A stretch of DNA of 64,000 nucleotides from Rhodoferax sp. (GTDB lineage Bacteria > Pseudomonadota > Gammaproteobacteria > Burkholderiales > Burkholderiaceae_C): positions 1-64,000 of the forward strand of contig JARLJI010000212.1 of assembly GCA_031291295.1 (NCBI GenBank), in the 5' to 3' direction. The position numbers were made by a program, and so were the translations under genes. Positions 1 through 10,477 of this stretch are shown here, in pieces (the first letter of the stretch is position 1; each line of letters starts with the position of its first letter). The notes under the pieces are model-generated. The model was not told the origin of the DNA. It was given only the letters and a program-made list of their open reading frames with translations, and ran no database searches.

Positions 1-1
1 C

Positions 2-1276
2 GCGGCGGCGTCTGCGGTTGCGACGGCAGTGTCCGAGACCGCGGCACCCGCCCTGCCCGCCGCCAGCGCTGCGCCAGCACCGGCGCCTGCCGTGGTGGCG
101 TCGGCTCCGGCGCCCGCCAAGGTGACGCCCACACCAGTACCGCAAGCCGGTTTCATGAGCGAGCTGCTCGGCAACCCCATGGTTCCGGTGGCGGCCGGTG
201 GCCTGATTGCCCTGCTGGCAGGCTTGGGCTTGTACCGGGCGCGCCAGCGCAAGAAGGCCGGCCAGGTGGACAGCTCTTTCCTGGAGAGTCGCCTGCAGCC
301 TGACTCGTTCTTCGGCTCCAGCGGGGGGCAGAGCGTTGACACCACCAAGGCGGCCGTGCCCAGCTCGTCCATGGTGTACTCCGCGAGTCAGCTGGATGCC
401 GCTGGGGACGTCGACCCCGTCGCCGAGGCCGATGTGTATCTGGCCTATGGCCGTGATCTTCAGGCCGAAGAAATTCTCAAGGAAGCTATGCGGACGAATC
501 CGTCGCGTGTGGCGATTCACGTGAAATTGCTGGAGATTTACGCCAAGCGGCGTGATGTCAAGACCTTCGAAGTCGTCGCCTCCGAAGCCTACAGCCTGAC
601 GGCTGGCGAGGGTGCCGAGTGGGAGCAGGTTTGCAAACTCGGGGAGGATCTCGACCCGGCCAATCCCTTGTACCAGCCCGGCGGCCATCCGCCGTCGCAA
701 AGCGGTGCACTTGCTTCCGCCAAGGCGCCCCTCAACGACGTGGTCAGCACCATGCCGCGAACCCTGCAGCCTGCGTTGTCCCAGTCGCCGGTGCCCATCG
801 ATCTCGACCTCGACTTCTCGGACGGCGACAACACGCCCGTCCTGCCCACCACCGCGAGCCAACCGAGCGCCGCAGTGGGCGAGGTGACGCCGCCGCGCAT
901 GCACTCCGAGCCTACAGTCACCATCAATGCGCCGACATCGGCGTCGGTGCCTCTGGACATGGATTTCAGCGCGGCCACGTCCGGGTTCCAGCATTCGGTG
1001 GCGGCACCCGCCCCTGCGCCAGCTCACGACTCCGGCATGATCGAATTCGACATGAATTCGCTGTCGCTGGATCTGGACGCCGCGCCGACCGATGCCGCCC
1101 CGCTCGCGGCCCATGAATCCGCCCATGACCCGCTGGCCACCAAACTGGCGCTGGCCGAAGAGTTTCGCACTATCGGCGATTCGGACGGCGCACGCGCCCT
1201 GGCCGAAGAAGTCATCGCCCAGGCCTCGGGCAGCCTGAAGGCCCGTGCCCAGCAGCTGATTGCCGAGCTCCGTTGA
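2..1276 (+). CDS. fimV: FimV-family protein, C-terminal part (5' truncated by window edge)
   Basis: The frame is open to the left edge, so the gene begins outside the window. FimV proteins are inner-membrane, peptidoglycan-binding hub proteins that support type IV pilus function and polar organisation in Pseudomonas. Visible in order: an Ala/Pro-rich linker, one membrane segment (PVAAGGLIALLAGLGLY) followed by basic residues, a TPR-like helical block (DVYLAYGRDLQAEEILKEA) typical of the cytoplasmic half, a long acidic low-complexity linker with LDLD motifs, and the C-terminal FimV motif (KLALAEEFRTIGDSDGA). The LysM part is missing here because of the edge. The following genes truA-trpFBA-accD are its usual neighbours in this family. 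Confidence 0.88.
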   Translation, partial: AAASAVATAVSETAAPALPAASAAPAPAPAVVASAPAPAKVTPTPVPQAGFMSELLGNPMVPVAAGGLIALLAGLGLYRARQRKKAGQVDSSFLESRLQPDSFFGSSGGQSVDTTKAAVPSSSMVYSASQLDAAGDVDPVAEADVYLAYGRDLQAEEILKEAMRTNPSRVAIHVKLLEIYAKRRDVKTFEVVASEAYSLTAGEGAEWEQVCKLGEDLDPANPLYQPGGHPPSQSGALASAKAPLNDVVSTMPRTLQPALSQSPVPIDLDLDFSDGDNTPVLPTTASQPSAAVGEVTPPRMHSEPTVTINAPTSASVPLDMDFSAATSGFQHSVAAPAPAPAHDSGMIEFDMNSLSLDLDAAPTDAAPLAAHESAHDPLATKLALAEEFRTIGDSDGARALAEEVIAQASGSLKARAQQLIAELR

Positions 1277-1313
1277 TCGTGCACGCGCGGGCTCTCCTTT
1301 CAACCTCGTCACG

Positions 1314-2108
1314 GTGAGGCTGGCGCTAGGCATCAGTTACAACGGGCAGGCCTACGAGGGCTGGCAAAGCCAGCTCTCGGGCCGTACGGTGCAGGACAAA
1401 CTCGAGGCCGCCCTCGCGCGGTTCACCCGGACGCCCGTCTCCACACTCTGCGCCGGTCGCACCGATGCCGGTGTGCATGGCCTGATGCAGGTGGTGCATT
1501 TCGACACTGAATTGCGGCGCGAACCGTTCTCCTGGGTGCGCGGCACCAACACCTACCTGCCCCGCGACATCGCGGTGCAGTGGGCGCACGAGGTGCCCGA
1601 TGCATTTCATTGCCGCGCCAGCGCCATCGCCCGGCGCTACGCTTATGTGCTGCTGCAATCGCCGGTTCGGCCCAGCGTGGAGGCGGGACGCGTGGGGTGG
1701 ACCATGTACCCGCTCGATGGGGATGCGATGCGCCAGGCAGCCGCGCAACTGCTGGGTGAACACGACTTCACGTCGTTTCGGGCCTCGGCCTGCCAGGCCA
1801 GATCGCCCGTCAAAATCATGAACAGCATCGAGATTCAGCGGCGCGGCACGGCTCAAGCCGCGTACTGGCGCTTCGAATTCGAGGCCAACGCTTTTTTGCA
1901 CCACATGATCCGCAACATCATGGGCTGCCTGGTGGCGATTGGCCAGGGCCGGCAGCCGTCCGACTGGATACAGACCGTGCTGGCCGCGCGCAATCGCGAT
2001 GTCGCCGCCCCCACTTTCGCGCCCGACGGCTTGTACTTTCTGGGACCGGTGTACGAAGACCATTGGGGGCTGCCACCGCGCACGGCTGCGTATGATTGGC
2101 TTCCATGA
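1314..2108 (+). CDS. truA: tRNA pseudouridine(38-40) synthase TruA
   Basis: TruA converts uridines 38-40 of the tRNA anticodon arm to pseudouridine. With the GTG start at 1314 the protein has 264 residues, normal for the family, and begins VRLALGISYNG like other TruA proteins. The frame could start as early as TTG 1260, which would overlap fimV and add 18 residues unlike the family. The catalytic Asp is D51 in CAGRTDAGVHG. Conserved C-terminal motifs (FLHHMIRNIMG) are present. No strong ribosome site is visible before 1314, so translation may be coupled to fimV. The stop overlaps the trpF start as ATGA. Confidence 0.95.
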   Translation: MRLALGISYNGQAYEGWQSQLSGRTVQDKLEAALARFTRTPVSTLCAGRTDAGVHGLMQVVHFDTELRREPFSWVRGTNTYLPRDIAVQWAHEVPDAFHCRASAIARRYAYVLLQSPVRPSVEAGRVGWTMYPLDGDAMRQAAAQLLGEHDFTSFRASACQARSPVKIMNSIEIQRRGTAQAAYWRFEFEANAFLHHMIRNIMGCLVAIGQGRQPSDWIQTVLAARNRDVAAPTFAPDGLYFLGPVYEDHWGLPPRTAAYDWLP

Positions 2109-2792
2109 GTTTTGTTCACAGCGACCAGCAGCGCACCAGAATCAAGATCTGCGGCCTGACGCGCGAGCAGGACGTGGATGCGGCCGTGGCCGCCGGCGCC
2201 GACGCCGTGGGTTTTGTGCTGTACCCGCCCAGCCCGCGCTATGTCACGCCCGCGCGCGCGCGTGAACTGGCCCAGCGCCTGCCGCCGTTTGTCACGCCCG
2301 TGCTGCTGTTCGTTAACGAGAGTGCTAGAAAAATAATAGCATCCTGCCAAGACATACCGGGGGTTACAGTGCAATTTCATGGAGAAGAGACGCCCGGGGA
2401 CTGCGACCGCATTGCGCGCCCCTACCTCCGCGCCGCGCGAATTCCGCTGGGCGCGGCGGCGGCAGGCTTCGACCTCGTAAAATACGCCCAGGATTACTCA
2501 AACGCCCAGGCCATCCTGCTCGACGCGCATGTCGAAGGGTATGGCGGTGGCGGCAAGGCATTCGATTGGTCACTTCTACCTCCAGGCGTCAACGCTCACC
2601 TCGTCTTGAGTGGTGGGTTGAATGCTGCCAACGTGATCGATGGCATCTTGCAGGTCAGGCCGCGCTGCAGGACGCTGGCCGTTGATGTGAGTTCCGGCGT
2701 CGAGATCCGCAAGGGGATCAAGAGCGCGGAGAAGATCAATCAGTTCGCCGCCGCCGTGCGCGCGGCCGACGAACAATTTGCAAGGTCAAGCC

Positions 2793-2815
<23 letters not shown>
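2105..2815 (+). CDS. trpF: phosphoribosylanthranilate isomerase
   Basis: TrpF catalyses the Amadori rearrangement of phosphoribosylanthranilate to CdRP in tryptophan synthesis; it is a soluble TIM barrel. The 236-residue protein has the catalytic Cys16 in [11 protein letters not shown] and the catalytic Asp in [13 protein letters not shown]. The phosphate-binding end ([16 protein letters not shown]) is intact. The start at 2105 overlaps the truA stop (ATGA), and the 3' end overlaps trpB by 23 nt. Odd: bases 2324-2370, encoding [16 protein letters not shown], are conspicuously AT-richer than the rest and match the GCTAY-N7-RTAGC repeat family described below. The protein length stays normal, so the repeat-like DNA is accommodated without an obvious insertion. 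Confidence 0.95.
2324..2370 (+). repeat. GCTA...TAGC repeat, copy inside trpF
   Basis: The core GCTAGAAAAATAATAGC (2324-2340) is followed by a tail that shares TGC, AAG and GGGxTACAG at the same offsets as the intergenic copy at 11551-11600. The core is read as Ala-Arg-Lys-Ile-Ile-Ala. It is AT-rich in an otherwise GC-rich gene. The left arm is imperfect (GCTAG rather than GCTAC/T). Confidence 0.6.
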
Positions 2816-4048
<1,233 letters not shown>

Positions 4049-4052
<4 letters not shown>

Positions 4053-4870
4053 GCCGCATCCAGAGCACGCTCGCCGCCCTGAAGTCGCAAGACCGCAAGG
4101 CGCTGATTCCCTACGTCACGGCCGGCTTTCCATTTGCCGACATCACGCCTGAGCTGATGCACGGCATGGTCGCCGCCGGCGCCGACATCATCGAGCTCGG
4201 CGTCCCGTTCAGCGACCCGTCGGCCGACGGCCCGGTGATCCAGAAGGCCGGCGACAAGGCGCTGGCGTTCGGCATCGGCATGATGCAGGTGCTGGAGATG
4301 GTGCGCGCGTTTCGCCGCCAGGACCGCAGCACCCCTGTGGTCCTGATGGGCTACGCCAACCCGATCGAGCGCTATGACCAGAAGCATGGCCGGGGCGACC
4401 AGGACAGCGCCTTCATCCGCGACGCAGCCCAGGCGGGCGTGGACGGCGTGCTGGTGGTCGACTATCCGCCCGAAGAATGCGTGGACTTTGCCGCCCGGCT
4501 CAAGGCCCACGACATGGACCTGATCTTTTTGCTGGCCCCCACCAGCACCGACGCGCGCATGGCCCAGGTCGAGCGGGTGGCCAGCGGTTATGTCTACTAC
4601 GTCTCGCTCAAGGGCGTGACGGGCGCGGGCACACTCGACCTGGGTGCCGTGCAAGCCATGCTGCCGCGCATCCGCCGCCATGTGAGCGTGCCGGTGGGCG
4701 TCGGCTTTGGCATCCGCGACGCGGCCACGGCCAGGGCCATTGGCCAAGTGGCCGACGCCGTGGTGATTGGCAGCAAGATCATCCAGCTGATCGGCGAGCA
4801 GCCGCGCGACAAGGTAGTGGCAGCGGCAGGCGCCTTCCTGCGCGAAATCCGCGCGGCACTGGATTCATAA
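4049..4870 (+). CDS. trpA: tryptophan synthase alpha chain
   Basis: TrpA cleaves indole-3-glycerol phosphate and channels indole to TrpB. The 273-residue TIM-barrel protein has the conserved [15 protein letters not shown] segment holding the catalytic Glu and Asp, and the phosphate-binding VGFGIRD and VVIGSKI loops near the C-terminus. A near-perfect ribosome site AGGAGG (4039-4044) sits four bases before the ATG, and the start overlaps the trpB stop (ATGA). The charged loop [14 protein letters not shown] around residue 110 is a few residues longer than in enteric TrpA. Confidence 0.98.
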
Positions 4871-4907
4871 TGCACCCGACGTGCACCACGAACAGAGAAA
4901 GCAGAAC

Positions 4908-5780
4908 ATGAGTTGGCTCGAAAAACTTCTTCCCCCCAGAATCCAGCAGACCGATCCGGCGGATCGCCGCACCGTGCCCGAGGGCTTGTGGATCAAGTGC
5001 CCAAGCTGTGAAACGGTGCTCTACAAGACCGACCTGGAGCAAAACCAGAACGTCTGCCCCAGCTGCAGCCACCACCACCGCATCGGCGCGCGCGCACGGC
5101 TCAATGCGTTTCTGGACCCCGAGGGCCGCTACGAGTTGGGCCAGGAGGTCCTGCCGGTGGATGCACTCAAGTTCAAGGACAGCCGCAAGTACCCCGAGCG
5201 CCTGAAAGAAGCGCTGGAAAACACCGGCGAGACCGATGCGCTGGTGGTCATGGGCGGCGCGGTGCACAGCATCAGTGTGGTGGTGGCCTGCTTCGAGTTT
5301 GACTTCATGGGCGGCAGCATGGGCAGCGTGGTCGGCGAGCGCTTCGTGCGCGGCGTGCACGCGGCGATCGAGCAAAAAGTGCCCTTCATCTGCTTTACCG
5401 CCACCGGCGGCGCCCGCATGCAGGAAGGCCTGCTGAGCCTGATGCAAATGGCCAAGACCAATGCCGCGCTGACCCGGCTGGCCAAAAAAGGCCTGCCCTA
5501 CATCAGTGTGCTGACCGATCCCACCATGGGCGGCGTCAGCGCCGGCTTTGCCTTTCTCGGCGACGTGGTGATTGCCGAGCCCAAGGCCCTGATCGGCTTT
5601 GCCGGCCCGCGCGTGATCGAGTCGACGGTGCGCGTAACCCTGCCCGAAGGCTTCCAGCGCGCCGAGTTTTTGCAGCAAAAAGGCGCCATCGACTTGATTT
5701 GCGACCGCCGCGAGTTGCGCAAGACGGTCGCCAGTACGCTGGCCATGCTGCTGCGCCAGCCCGCGGACGCGGTGGCCTGA
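4908..5780 (+). CDS. accD: acetyl-CoA carboxylase carboxyltransferase subunit beta
   Basis: AccD forms the carboxyltransferase half of acetyl-CoA carboxylase with AccA and commits acetyl-CoA to malonyl-CoA for fatty acid synthesis. The 290-residue protein has an N-terminal four-cysteine zinc ribbon (C31, C34, C50, C53) and a crotonase-like carboxyltransferase fold with [13 protein letters not shown] and [17 protein letters not shown]. The start is the ATG before SWLEKLLPP, 37 nt after trpA; an earlier in-frame GTG at 4881 would add nine residues unlike the family. It is the last gene of the plus-strand trp block and faces the YggT gene tail to tail. Confidence 0.97.
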   Translation: MSWLEKLLPPRIQQTDPADRRTVPEGLWIKCPSCETVLYKTDLEQNQNVCPSCSHHHRIGARARLNAFLDPEGRYELGQEVLPVDALKFKDSRKYPERLKEALENTGETDALVVMGGAVHSISVVVACFEFDFMGGSMGSVVGERFVRGVHAAIEQKVPFICFTATGGARMQEGLLSLMQMAKTNAALTRLAKKGLPYISVLTDPTMGGVSAGFAFLGDVVIAEPKALIGFAGPRVIESTVRVTLPEGFQRAEFLQQKGAIDLICDRRELRKTVASTLAMLLRQPADAVA

Positions 5781-5814
5781 CGCTTGAGACGCTAGAACGA
5801 GAGACGCCGGCGGC

Positions 5815-6366
5815 TCAGTGCAGCACGGCCGACTGGATCGCCCACCACACCATCGACGCCACCTGCAGCAGCACCAGCAGCACCAGCGGCGACAGGTCAA
5901 TGCCCCCGACCAGCGGGACGATCCGCCGGATGGGGCGCAGCAGCGGCGCGCACAGGCGGTCCACCACATGGAACAGCGGCGAGCCGCCGGGCTGCACCCA
6001 GGACATTACCGCATAGACGATCAGCAGGCCCGTCAGCCCCGAGATGACCAGCCGGACCAGGCCAAAGGCGGCCAGTATCGGCAGGAAAATCAGCGCACTC
6101 TCGGCACCTGCCAGCAGCCACAACACCACGTACTGGACCAGCACCAGCAGGAACGTGCCCGCCAGGCTGGCCAGATCCCAGCGCCCCGCGGCGGGCACGA
6201 TGCGCCGCAGCGGCAGCACCAGCCAGTCGGTCAGCGCGAACACAAAGCGCCCCACCGGATTACCGAAGGGCACGCGCTGGTACTGCATGTACAGGCGCAG
6301 CAGGCAGGCGCCGCCCAGCAGGCCCGTGGCCACGTCGAGCAGGAAGGAGATGATTTGGTAGAGCAT
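5815..6366 (-). CDS. YggT family membrane protein
   Basis: An integral membrane protein of 183 residues with two tandem YGGT repeats, each a pair of hydrophobic helices. Repeat one carries RLYMQYQRVPFGNPVGRF and the second carries SWVQPGGSPLFHVVDRL. The PFGNP and G-P spacing is diagnostic of the family. YggT proteins are thought to be involved in osmotic tolerance, and relatives in plastids and cyanobacteria in thylakoid or cell division organisation; the exact role in proteobacteria is not settled. The gene is transcribed alone, convergent with accD and divergent from the Lon-N protein gene. Confidence 0.85.
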   Translation of the reverse strand: MLYQIISFLLDVATGLLGGACLLRLYMQYQRVPFGNPVGRFVFALTDWLVLPLRRIVPAAGRWDLASLAGTFLLVLVQYVVLWLLAGAESALIFLPILAAFGLVRLVISGLTGLLIVYAVMSWVQPGGSPLFHVVDRLCAPLLRPIRRIVPLVGGIDLSPLVLLVLLQVASMVWWAIQSAVLH

Positions 6367-6426
6367 GGGTGCAAGTCGATCAGGTCATGGGATGATAGCG
6401 GCCAGAAGTGACTTATCGATGTTGCG

Positions 6427-7059
6427 ATGCCCCCTGCGCTCACCCTCTCCTCTTTGCCGCTGTTTCCGCTGGGCACCGTTCTTTTCCCCGGCGGTGTGCT
6501 GCCACTGCGTATTTTTGAGGTGCGCTATCTCGACATGATCGGCAAATGCCACAAGGCCGGCGCCCCCTTTGGGGTTGTCAGCCTGACCCGAGGCTCGGAA
6601 GTGCGTGTGCCCGGCGCCCAGGAAGCCTTCTCTGACGTGGGCACACTGGCCACCATCACCGAACTGGCGACGCCGCAACCGGGGGTGCTGCAAATCCGCT
6701 GCACCGGCGCCCAGCGCTTTCGAATCACCCGCCGCGAGCGGCTCAAACACGGATTGTGGGTCGCCGAGGTGCAGCGAATTGACGGCGACATGACGGTACC
6801 CGTCCCCGATGATCTCCAGGGCACGGCCGAAGCGCTGCGCCAGCTGATCCAGGCGCTGCAGCTGCGCGAGCTCCCCCCGGCGCAAATGCCGCTGCAGGAA
6901 CCGTGGCAGCTCGACGACTGCGGCTGGGTGGCCAATCGCTGGTGCGAACTGCTGCCGCTGCCTTTGGCGCTCAAGCAACGCCTGATGGCGCTCGACAACC
7001 CGCTGGTGCGGCTGGAACTGGTGAGCGATCTGCTGACGCGGGCCGGTATCCCGCACTAA
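6427..7059 (+). CDS. Lon N-terminal-domain (LON substrate-binding) protein
   Basis: A 210-residue stand-alone protein corresponding to the N-terminal substrate-recognition domain of Lon protease, without ATPase or protease domains. The family signature is PLFPLGTVLFPGGVLPLRIFEVRY near the start (first part: LSSLPLFPLGTVLFPGG), then FGVVSLTRGSEV and GVLQIRCTGAQRFRI. Such proteins are common in betaproteobacteria; the function is not established, although adaptor or chaperone-like roles are often assumed. The gene lies about 100 nt ahead of lysS on the same strand. Confidence 0.85.
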   Translation: MPPALTLSSLPLFPLGTVLFPGGVLPLRIFEVRYLDMIGKCHKAGAPFGVVSLTRGSEVRVPGAQEAFSDVGTLATITELATPQPGVLQIRCTGAQRFRITRRERLKHGLWVAEVQRIDGDMTVPVPDDLQGTAEALRQLIQALQLRELPPAQMPLQEPWQLDDCGWVANRWCELLPLPLALKQRLMALDNPLVRLELVSDLLTRAGIPH

Positions 7060-7160
7060 TTCCGGACCGCACGCGCCAAAAACTTAAAATACAGGGTTTT
7101 GGCGAAAAGTTCTTCGCGAACGCAGCCTTCACTGCGGCATCTCCATAGCGGCCCTCATTC

Positions 7161-8708
7161 ATGTCTGACCACAAAAACCCTTCGGCGCCCGTCGCCGCGC
7201 CCGACGAAAACCTGCTGATTCTTGAGCGGCGCGAAAAACTCAAGGCCATCCGCCAGAGCCAGCTCGAGGGCAAAGGCGTCGCCTTCCCCAACGACTTCAA
7301 GCCGACCGACCACGCGGCCACGCTGTTCGCCGAGCACGACGGTAAAACCGCGGAAGAACTGGCGGCGCTGGGCATCCCCGCCAAGATCGCCGGGCGCATG
7401 ATGCTCAAGCGCGTGATGGGCAAGGCCAGCTTCGCGACGCTGCAGGACAGCACCGGACGCATCCAGATCTACATCACGCGCGATGCCGTCGGCGAAGATC
7501 TGTACGCACGCTTCAAGCATTGGGATCTGGGCGACATCGTGGCCGCCGAGGGCCAGGTCTTCAAGACCAAGACCGGGGAGCTCTCCCTCCACGCCAGCAA
7601 CGTGCGCCTGCTCACCAAGAGCCTGCGCCCCATGCCCGACAAGTTCCACGGCATGGCCGACCAGGAAACCAAGTACCGCCAGCGCTACGTGGACCTGATG
7701 ACCGACGAGTCGGCGCGCGAGCGCTTCAAGGCACGCAGCCGAGCCGTCAGCGCGATCCGCGAGTTCATGGTGGCGAACGATTTTCTGGAAGTCGAGACAC
7801 CCATGCTGCACCCCATTCCCGGGGGCGCCAACGCCAAGCCGTTCAAGACACACCACAACGCGCTGGACCAGGAAATGTTCCTGCGCATCGCGCCCGAACT
7901 GTACCTCAAGCGCCTGATCGTCGGCGGCTTCGAGCGCGTGTTCGAGATCAACCGCAGCTACCGCAACGAAGGCATCTCGGTGCGCCACAACCCCGAGTTC
8001 ACCATGATGGAGTTCTACGCGGCGTACTGGAACTACCTGGATTTGATGAGCTTTACCGAGGCCATCATCCGCGATGTGGCGCAGAAAACGCTCGGGACAT
8101 TGCAGCTGAACTATGGCGGCAGGCCGGTGGATCTGTCGCAGCCATTCGAGCGGCTGACCATCGTCGAAGCCATTCTCAAACACACGGACGCCGGCGCCCA
8201 CGTGAACGATGCCGCCTGGCTGATCAATGCACTCAAAAAGCTGGGCCTGTCGGAGGCGAAGAACAAGCTCTCGGCCCGCTCGCTGCCCAGCCTGCAGGTG
8301 CTGTACTTCGAAGAAGCCGTGGAAGAAAAGCTCTGGCAGCCGACCTTCATCATGGAGCACCCGACCGAGATTTCACCGCTGGCACGCGCCAACGACGAGC
8401 GCCCCGAGGTGACCGAACGCTTCGAGCTCTACATCACCGGGCGCGAATTCGGCAATGGCTTTTCCGAGCTCAACGACGCCGAAGACCAGGCGGCGCGCTT
8501 TCAGGCGCAGGTGGCGGCCAAGGACAGCGGCGACGACGAAGCCATGTTCTACGACCATGACTTCGTGCGCGCCCTGGAATACGGCATGCCGCCCACCGGC
8601 GGCTGCGGCATCGGCATCGACCGCCTGATGATGCTGCTGACCGACAGCCCCAGCATCCGCGACGTGATCCTGTTCCCGGCGTTACGTCGGGAAGCATCAG
8701 GCCAGTGA
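7161..8708 (+). CDS. lysS: lysyl-tRNA synthetase, class II
   Basis: LysS charges tRNA-Lys. The 515-residue protein has the N-terminal OB-fold anticodon-binding domain (about residues 75-190, with [16 protein letters not shown]) and the class II catalytic domain: motif 1 around [19 protein letters not shown], motif 2 [18 protein letters not shown], and motif 3 [16 protein letters not shown]. The length is slightly above the E. coli enzyme because of a short N-terminal extension. The upstream 100 nt contains a TAAAAT hexamer (7085-7090) that could be a -10 element. The gene ends only 10 nt before the convergent patatin gene, so terminator space is minimal. Confidence 0.98.
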   Translation: MSDHKNPSAPVAAPDENLLILERREKLKAIRQSQLEGKGVAFPNDFKPTDHAATLFAEHDGKTAEELAALGIPAKIAGRMMLKRVMGKASFATLQDSTGRIQIYITRDAVGEDLYARFKHWDLGDIVAAEGQVFKTKTGELSLHASNVRLLTKSLRPMPDKFHGMADQETKYRQRYVDLMTDESARERFKARSRAVSAIREFMVANDFLEVETPMLHPIPGGANAKPFKTHHNALDQEMFLRIAPELYLKRLIVGGFERVFEINRSYRNEGISVRHNPEFTMMEFYAAYWNYLDLMSFTEAIIRDVAQKTLGTLQLNYGGRPVDLSQPFERLTIVEAILKHTDAGAHVNDAAWLINALKKLGLSEAKNKLSARSLPSLQVLYFEEAVEEKLWQPTFIMEHPTEISPLARANDERPEVTERFELYITGREFGNGFSELNDAEDQAARFQAQVAAKDSGDDEAMFYDHDFVRALEYGMPPTGGCGIGIDRLMMLLTDSPSIRDVILFPALRREASGQ

Positions 8709-8718
8709 ATTCGCCGGA

Positions 8719-9864
8719 TCAGCCGGGCGTCGCAGGCGAGGCGCCATTTCTGGCCTCCTGCACCGGCATCCGAAGGTCATCCAGATAGTCGCACGCAATG
8801 TTCACGGTGTCCGCCACCCCGAGCGACTTGTAGCGCTTGTCGAGCCACTGTTGGGTGCACTGGATGCCGAGGTCGCGCAGGGCAAGGATCAGCTTGCCGT
8901 CCGTCGACGATTTGGTGGACGCGTGGTAGTCGTCGAGCGCCTCGCCGCCGTCGATGCGGTGCATCAGCACGTCCTTGTAGCGCGCGGGATCGAGCTTGCC
9001 CTCGGCCAGCAGGCGCTTGACGAAGGCGATGGCGCGCATCTCGGCGATCAGGGCGCCGTTGAAGGTGATCTCGCTGGTCCGGTCCATGATTTCGGCGGCG
9101 GTAGTGGGCAGCTTGTTCCGCTTGATCGGGTTGAGTTGCACCAGCAATACGTCGCGGCTCTCGCATTGGTAGATCAGGGGGTGGATCGCGGGGTTGCCCG
9201 AGTAGCCGCCGTCCCAGTAATGGTGACCTTCGATCTCGACCGCCTGGAACACCATGGGCAGGCAGGCCGAGGCCATGACCGCACGGGCGGTCAGCCGCTT
9301 GCCCGAAAACACCTCGGCCTTGCCGGTCTGCACGCAGGTGGCCACCACGAACACCCGGGTGCCCTTGTGCGCCGCCAGCCGCTCGAAATCGATCTGGTTC
9401 TCCAGGAATTTCATCAGGGGATTGATATCGAACGGATTGCTCTGGTAAGGCGACACCGAGCCTGCCCAGAAACTGGTCATGGCGTCGGTCCAGAGTTGGG
9501 CGGGGGAGTTGCCGCCACTCGCGCTGCCCAGCCCGCCAAATAGCAGATCGAACGGCGCGCGCTGCGCTTGCGAAATGGACGACGACACGGCGCCCATGTC
9601 GACAATGCCGTTCCAGAAGCGGGTCAGCGCGGCACGCGCGGCCTCGCGCGGGTCGGCACCGGGCTTGTCGGCGGCTTGGGCCAGGCCATGCGCCAGCGCC
9701 ACCGCATTCATGGCGCCCGCGCTGGTGCCGCTGATGCCTTCAATGTCGACGCGCCCGTCTTCCAGCAGCGCGTCCAGCACGCCCCAGGTGAAGGCGCCGT
9801 GGGAGCCGCCGCCCTGCAGGGCGAGATTGATGCGGCGGGAATCAGAGGTATTGGTTGGGTTCAT
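8719..9864 (-). CDS. patatin-like phospholipase
   Basis: A 381-residue patatin-fold lipid acyl hydrolase. The oxyanion-hole motif LALQGGGSHGAF is near residue 15, the nucleophile is Ser48 in GISGTSAGAMN (GxSxG), and the catalytic Asp lies in WDGGYSGNPAIHPL, so the Ser-Asp dyad is complete. No signal peptide is seen, implying a cytoplasmic or membrane-associated enzyme rather than a secreted toxin. A similar domain layout with the C-terminal SEITFNGALIAEMRAI segment is widespread in Burkholderiales, usually without known substrate. It is a single gene, convergent with lysS. Confidence 0.92.
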   Translation of the reverse strand: MNPTNTSDSRRINLALQGGGSHGAFTWGVLDALLEDGRVDIEGISGTSAGAMNAVALAHGLAQAADKPGADPREAARAALTRFWNGIVDMGAVSSSISQAQRAPFDLLFGGLGSASGGNSPAQLWTDAMTSFWAGSVSPYQSNPFDINPLMKFLENQIDFERLAAHKGTRVFVVATCVQTGKAEVFSGKRLTARAVMASACLPMVFQAVEIEGHHYWDGGYSGNPAIHPLIYQCESRDVLLVQLNPIKRNKLPTTAAEIMDRTSEITFNGALIAEMRAIAFVKRLLAEGKLDPARYKDVLMHRIDGGEALDDYHASTKSSTDGKLILALRDLGIQCTQQWLDKRYKSLGVADTVNIACDYLDDLRMPVQEARNGASPATPG

Positions 9865-9934
9865 GCCTCAAGGGTAGCAAGATTCGAAGGCGGTGGCAGC
9901 GACGCACGTGACGGACAATAGGCGCCTTCACCCC

Positions 9935-10477
9935 ATGCACACCCTGAAATACCTGTTGGCCTACCCGGACGACGTCAAAGCGCAGGTGCACCGGCTCGTC
10001 CAGCAAAGCCGCCTGGGCGAGCTCCTGCTCAAAAAATACCCAACGGCCGCGCATGGCGTGCGCACCGACAAGGCGCTGTACGACTACGTGATGGCGCTCA
10101 AGAACGACTTCCTGCGCAGTTCCGAGCCCCTGAGCAAGGTCGCCTTCGACAGCAAGCTGCACGTCGTCCAGAACGCCCTGGGCACGCACAGCACGGTGTC
10201 ACGGGTGCAGGGCGGCAAGCTCAAGTCCAAGCGCGAAATCCGCGTCGCCACCCTGTTCAAGGACGCGCCGGCCGGGTTCCTGAAGATGATCGCGGTGCAC
10301 GAGTTGGCGCACCTCAAGGAAAAACAGCACGACAAGGCCTTCTACCAGCTCTGCACCCATATGGAACCCGACTACCACCAGCTCGAGTTCGATCTGCGCC
10401 TGTACCTGACGCACCTCGACCTGGTGGGCGCGCTGGCGTGGCCCGGGGCGGCCGGCGCCGAGGCGTCAGGGCAGTAA
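9935..10477 (+). CDS. YgjP-like (DUF45/M48-type) metallopeptidase
   Basis: A 180-residue protein with the zinc-protease motif VHELAHLKEKQHDKAF: His122, Glu123 and His126 with a further His132 as probable third ligand, as in the YgjP/WLM family of predicted metal-dependent hydrolases. The conserved N-terminal half includes YDYVMALKNDFLRS. The ATG at 9935 gives a start consistent with MHTLKYLLAYP; a GTG at 9893 would run into the promoter region shared with the patatin gene. Substrate and biological role are unknown. Its last codons overlap the 3' end of nagZ on the other strand by 12 nt. Confidence 0.8.
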   Translation: MHTLKYLLAYPDDVKAQVHRLVQQSRLGELLLKKYPTAAHGVRTDKALYDYVMALKNDFLRSSEPLSKVAFDSKLHVVQNALGTHSTVSRVQGGKLKSKREIRVATLFKDAPAGFLKMIAVHELAHLKEKQHDKAFYQLCTHMEPDYHQLEFDLRLYLTHLDLVGALAWPGAAGAEASGQ

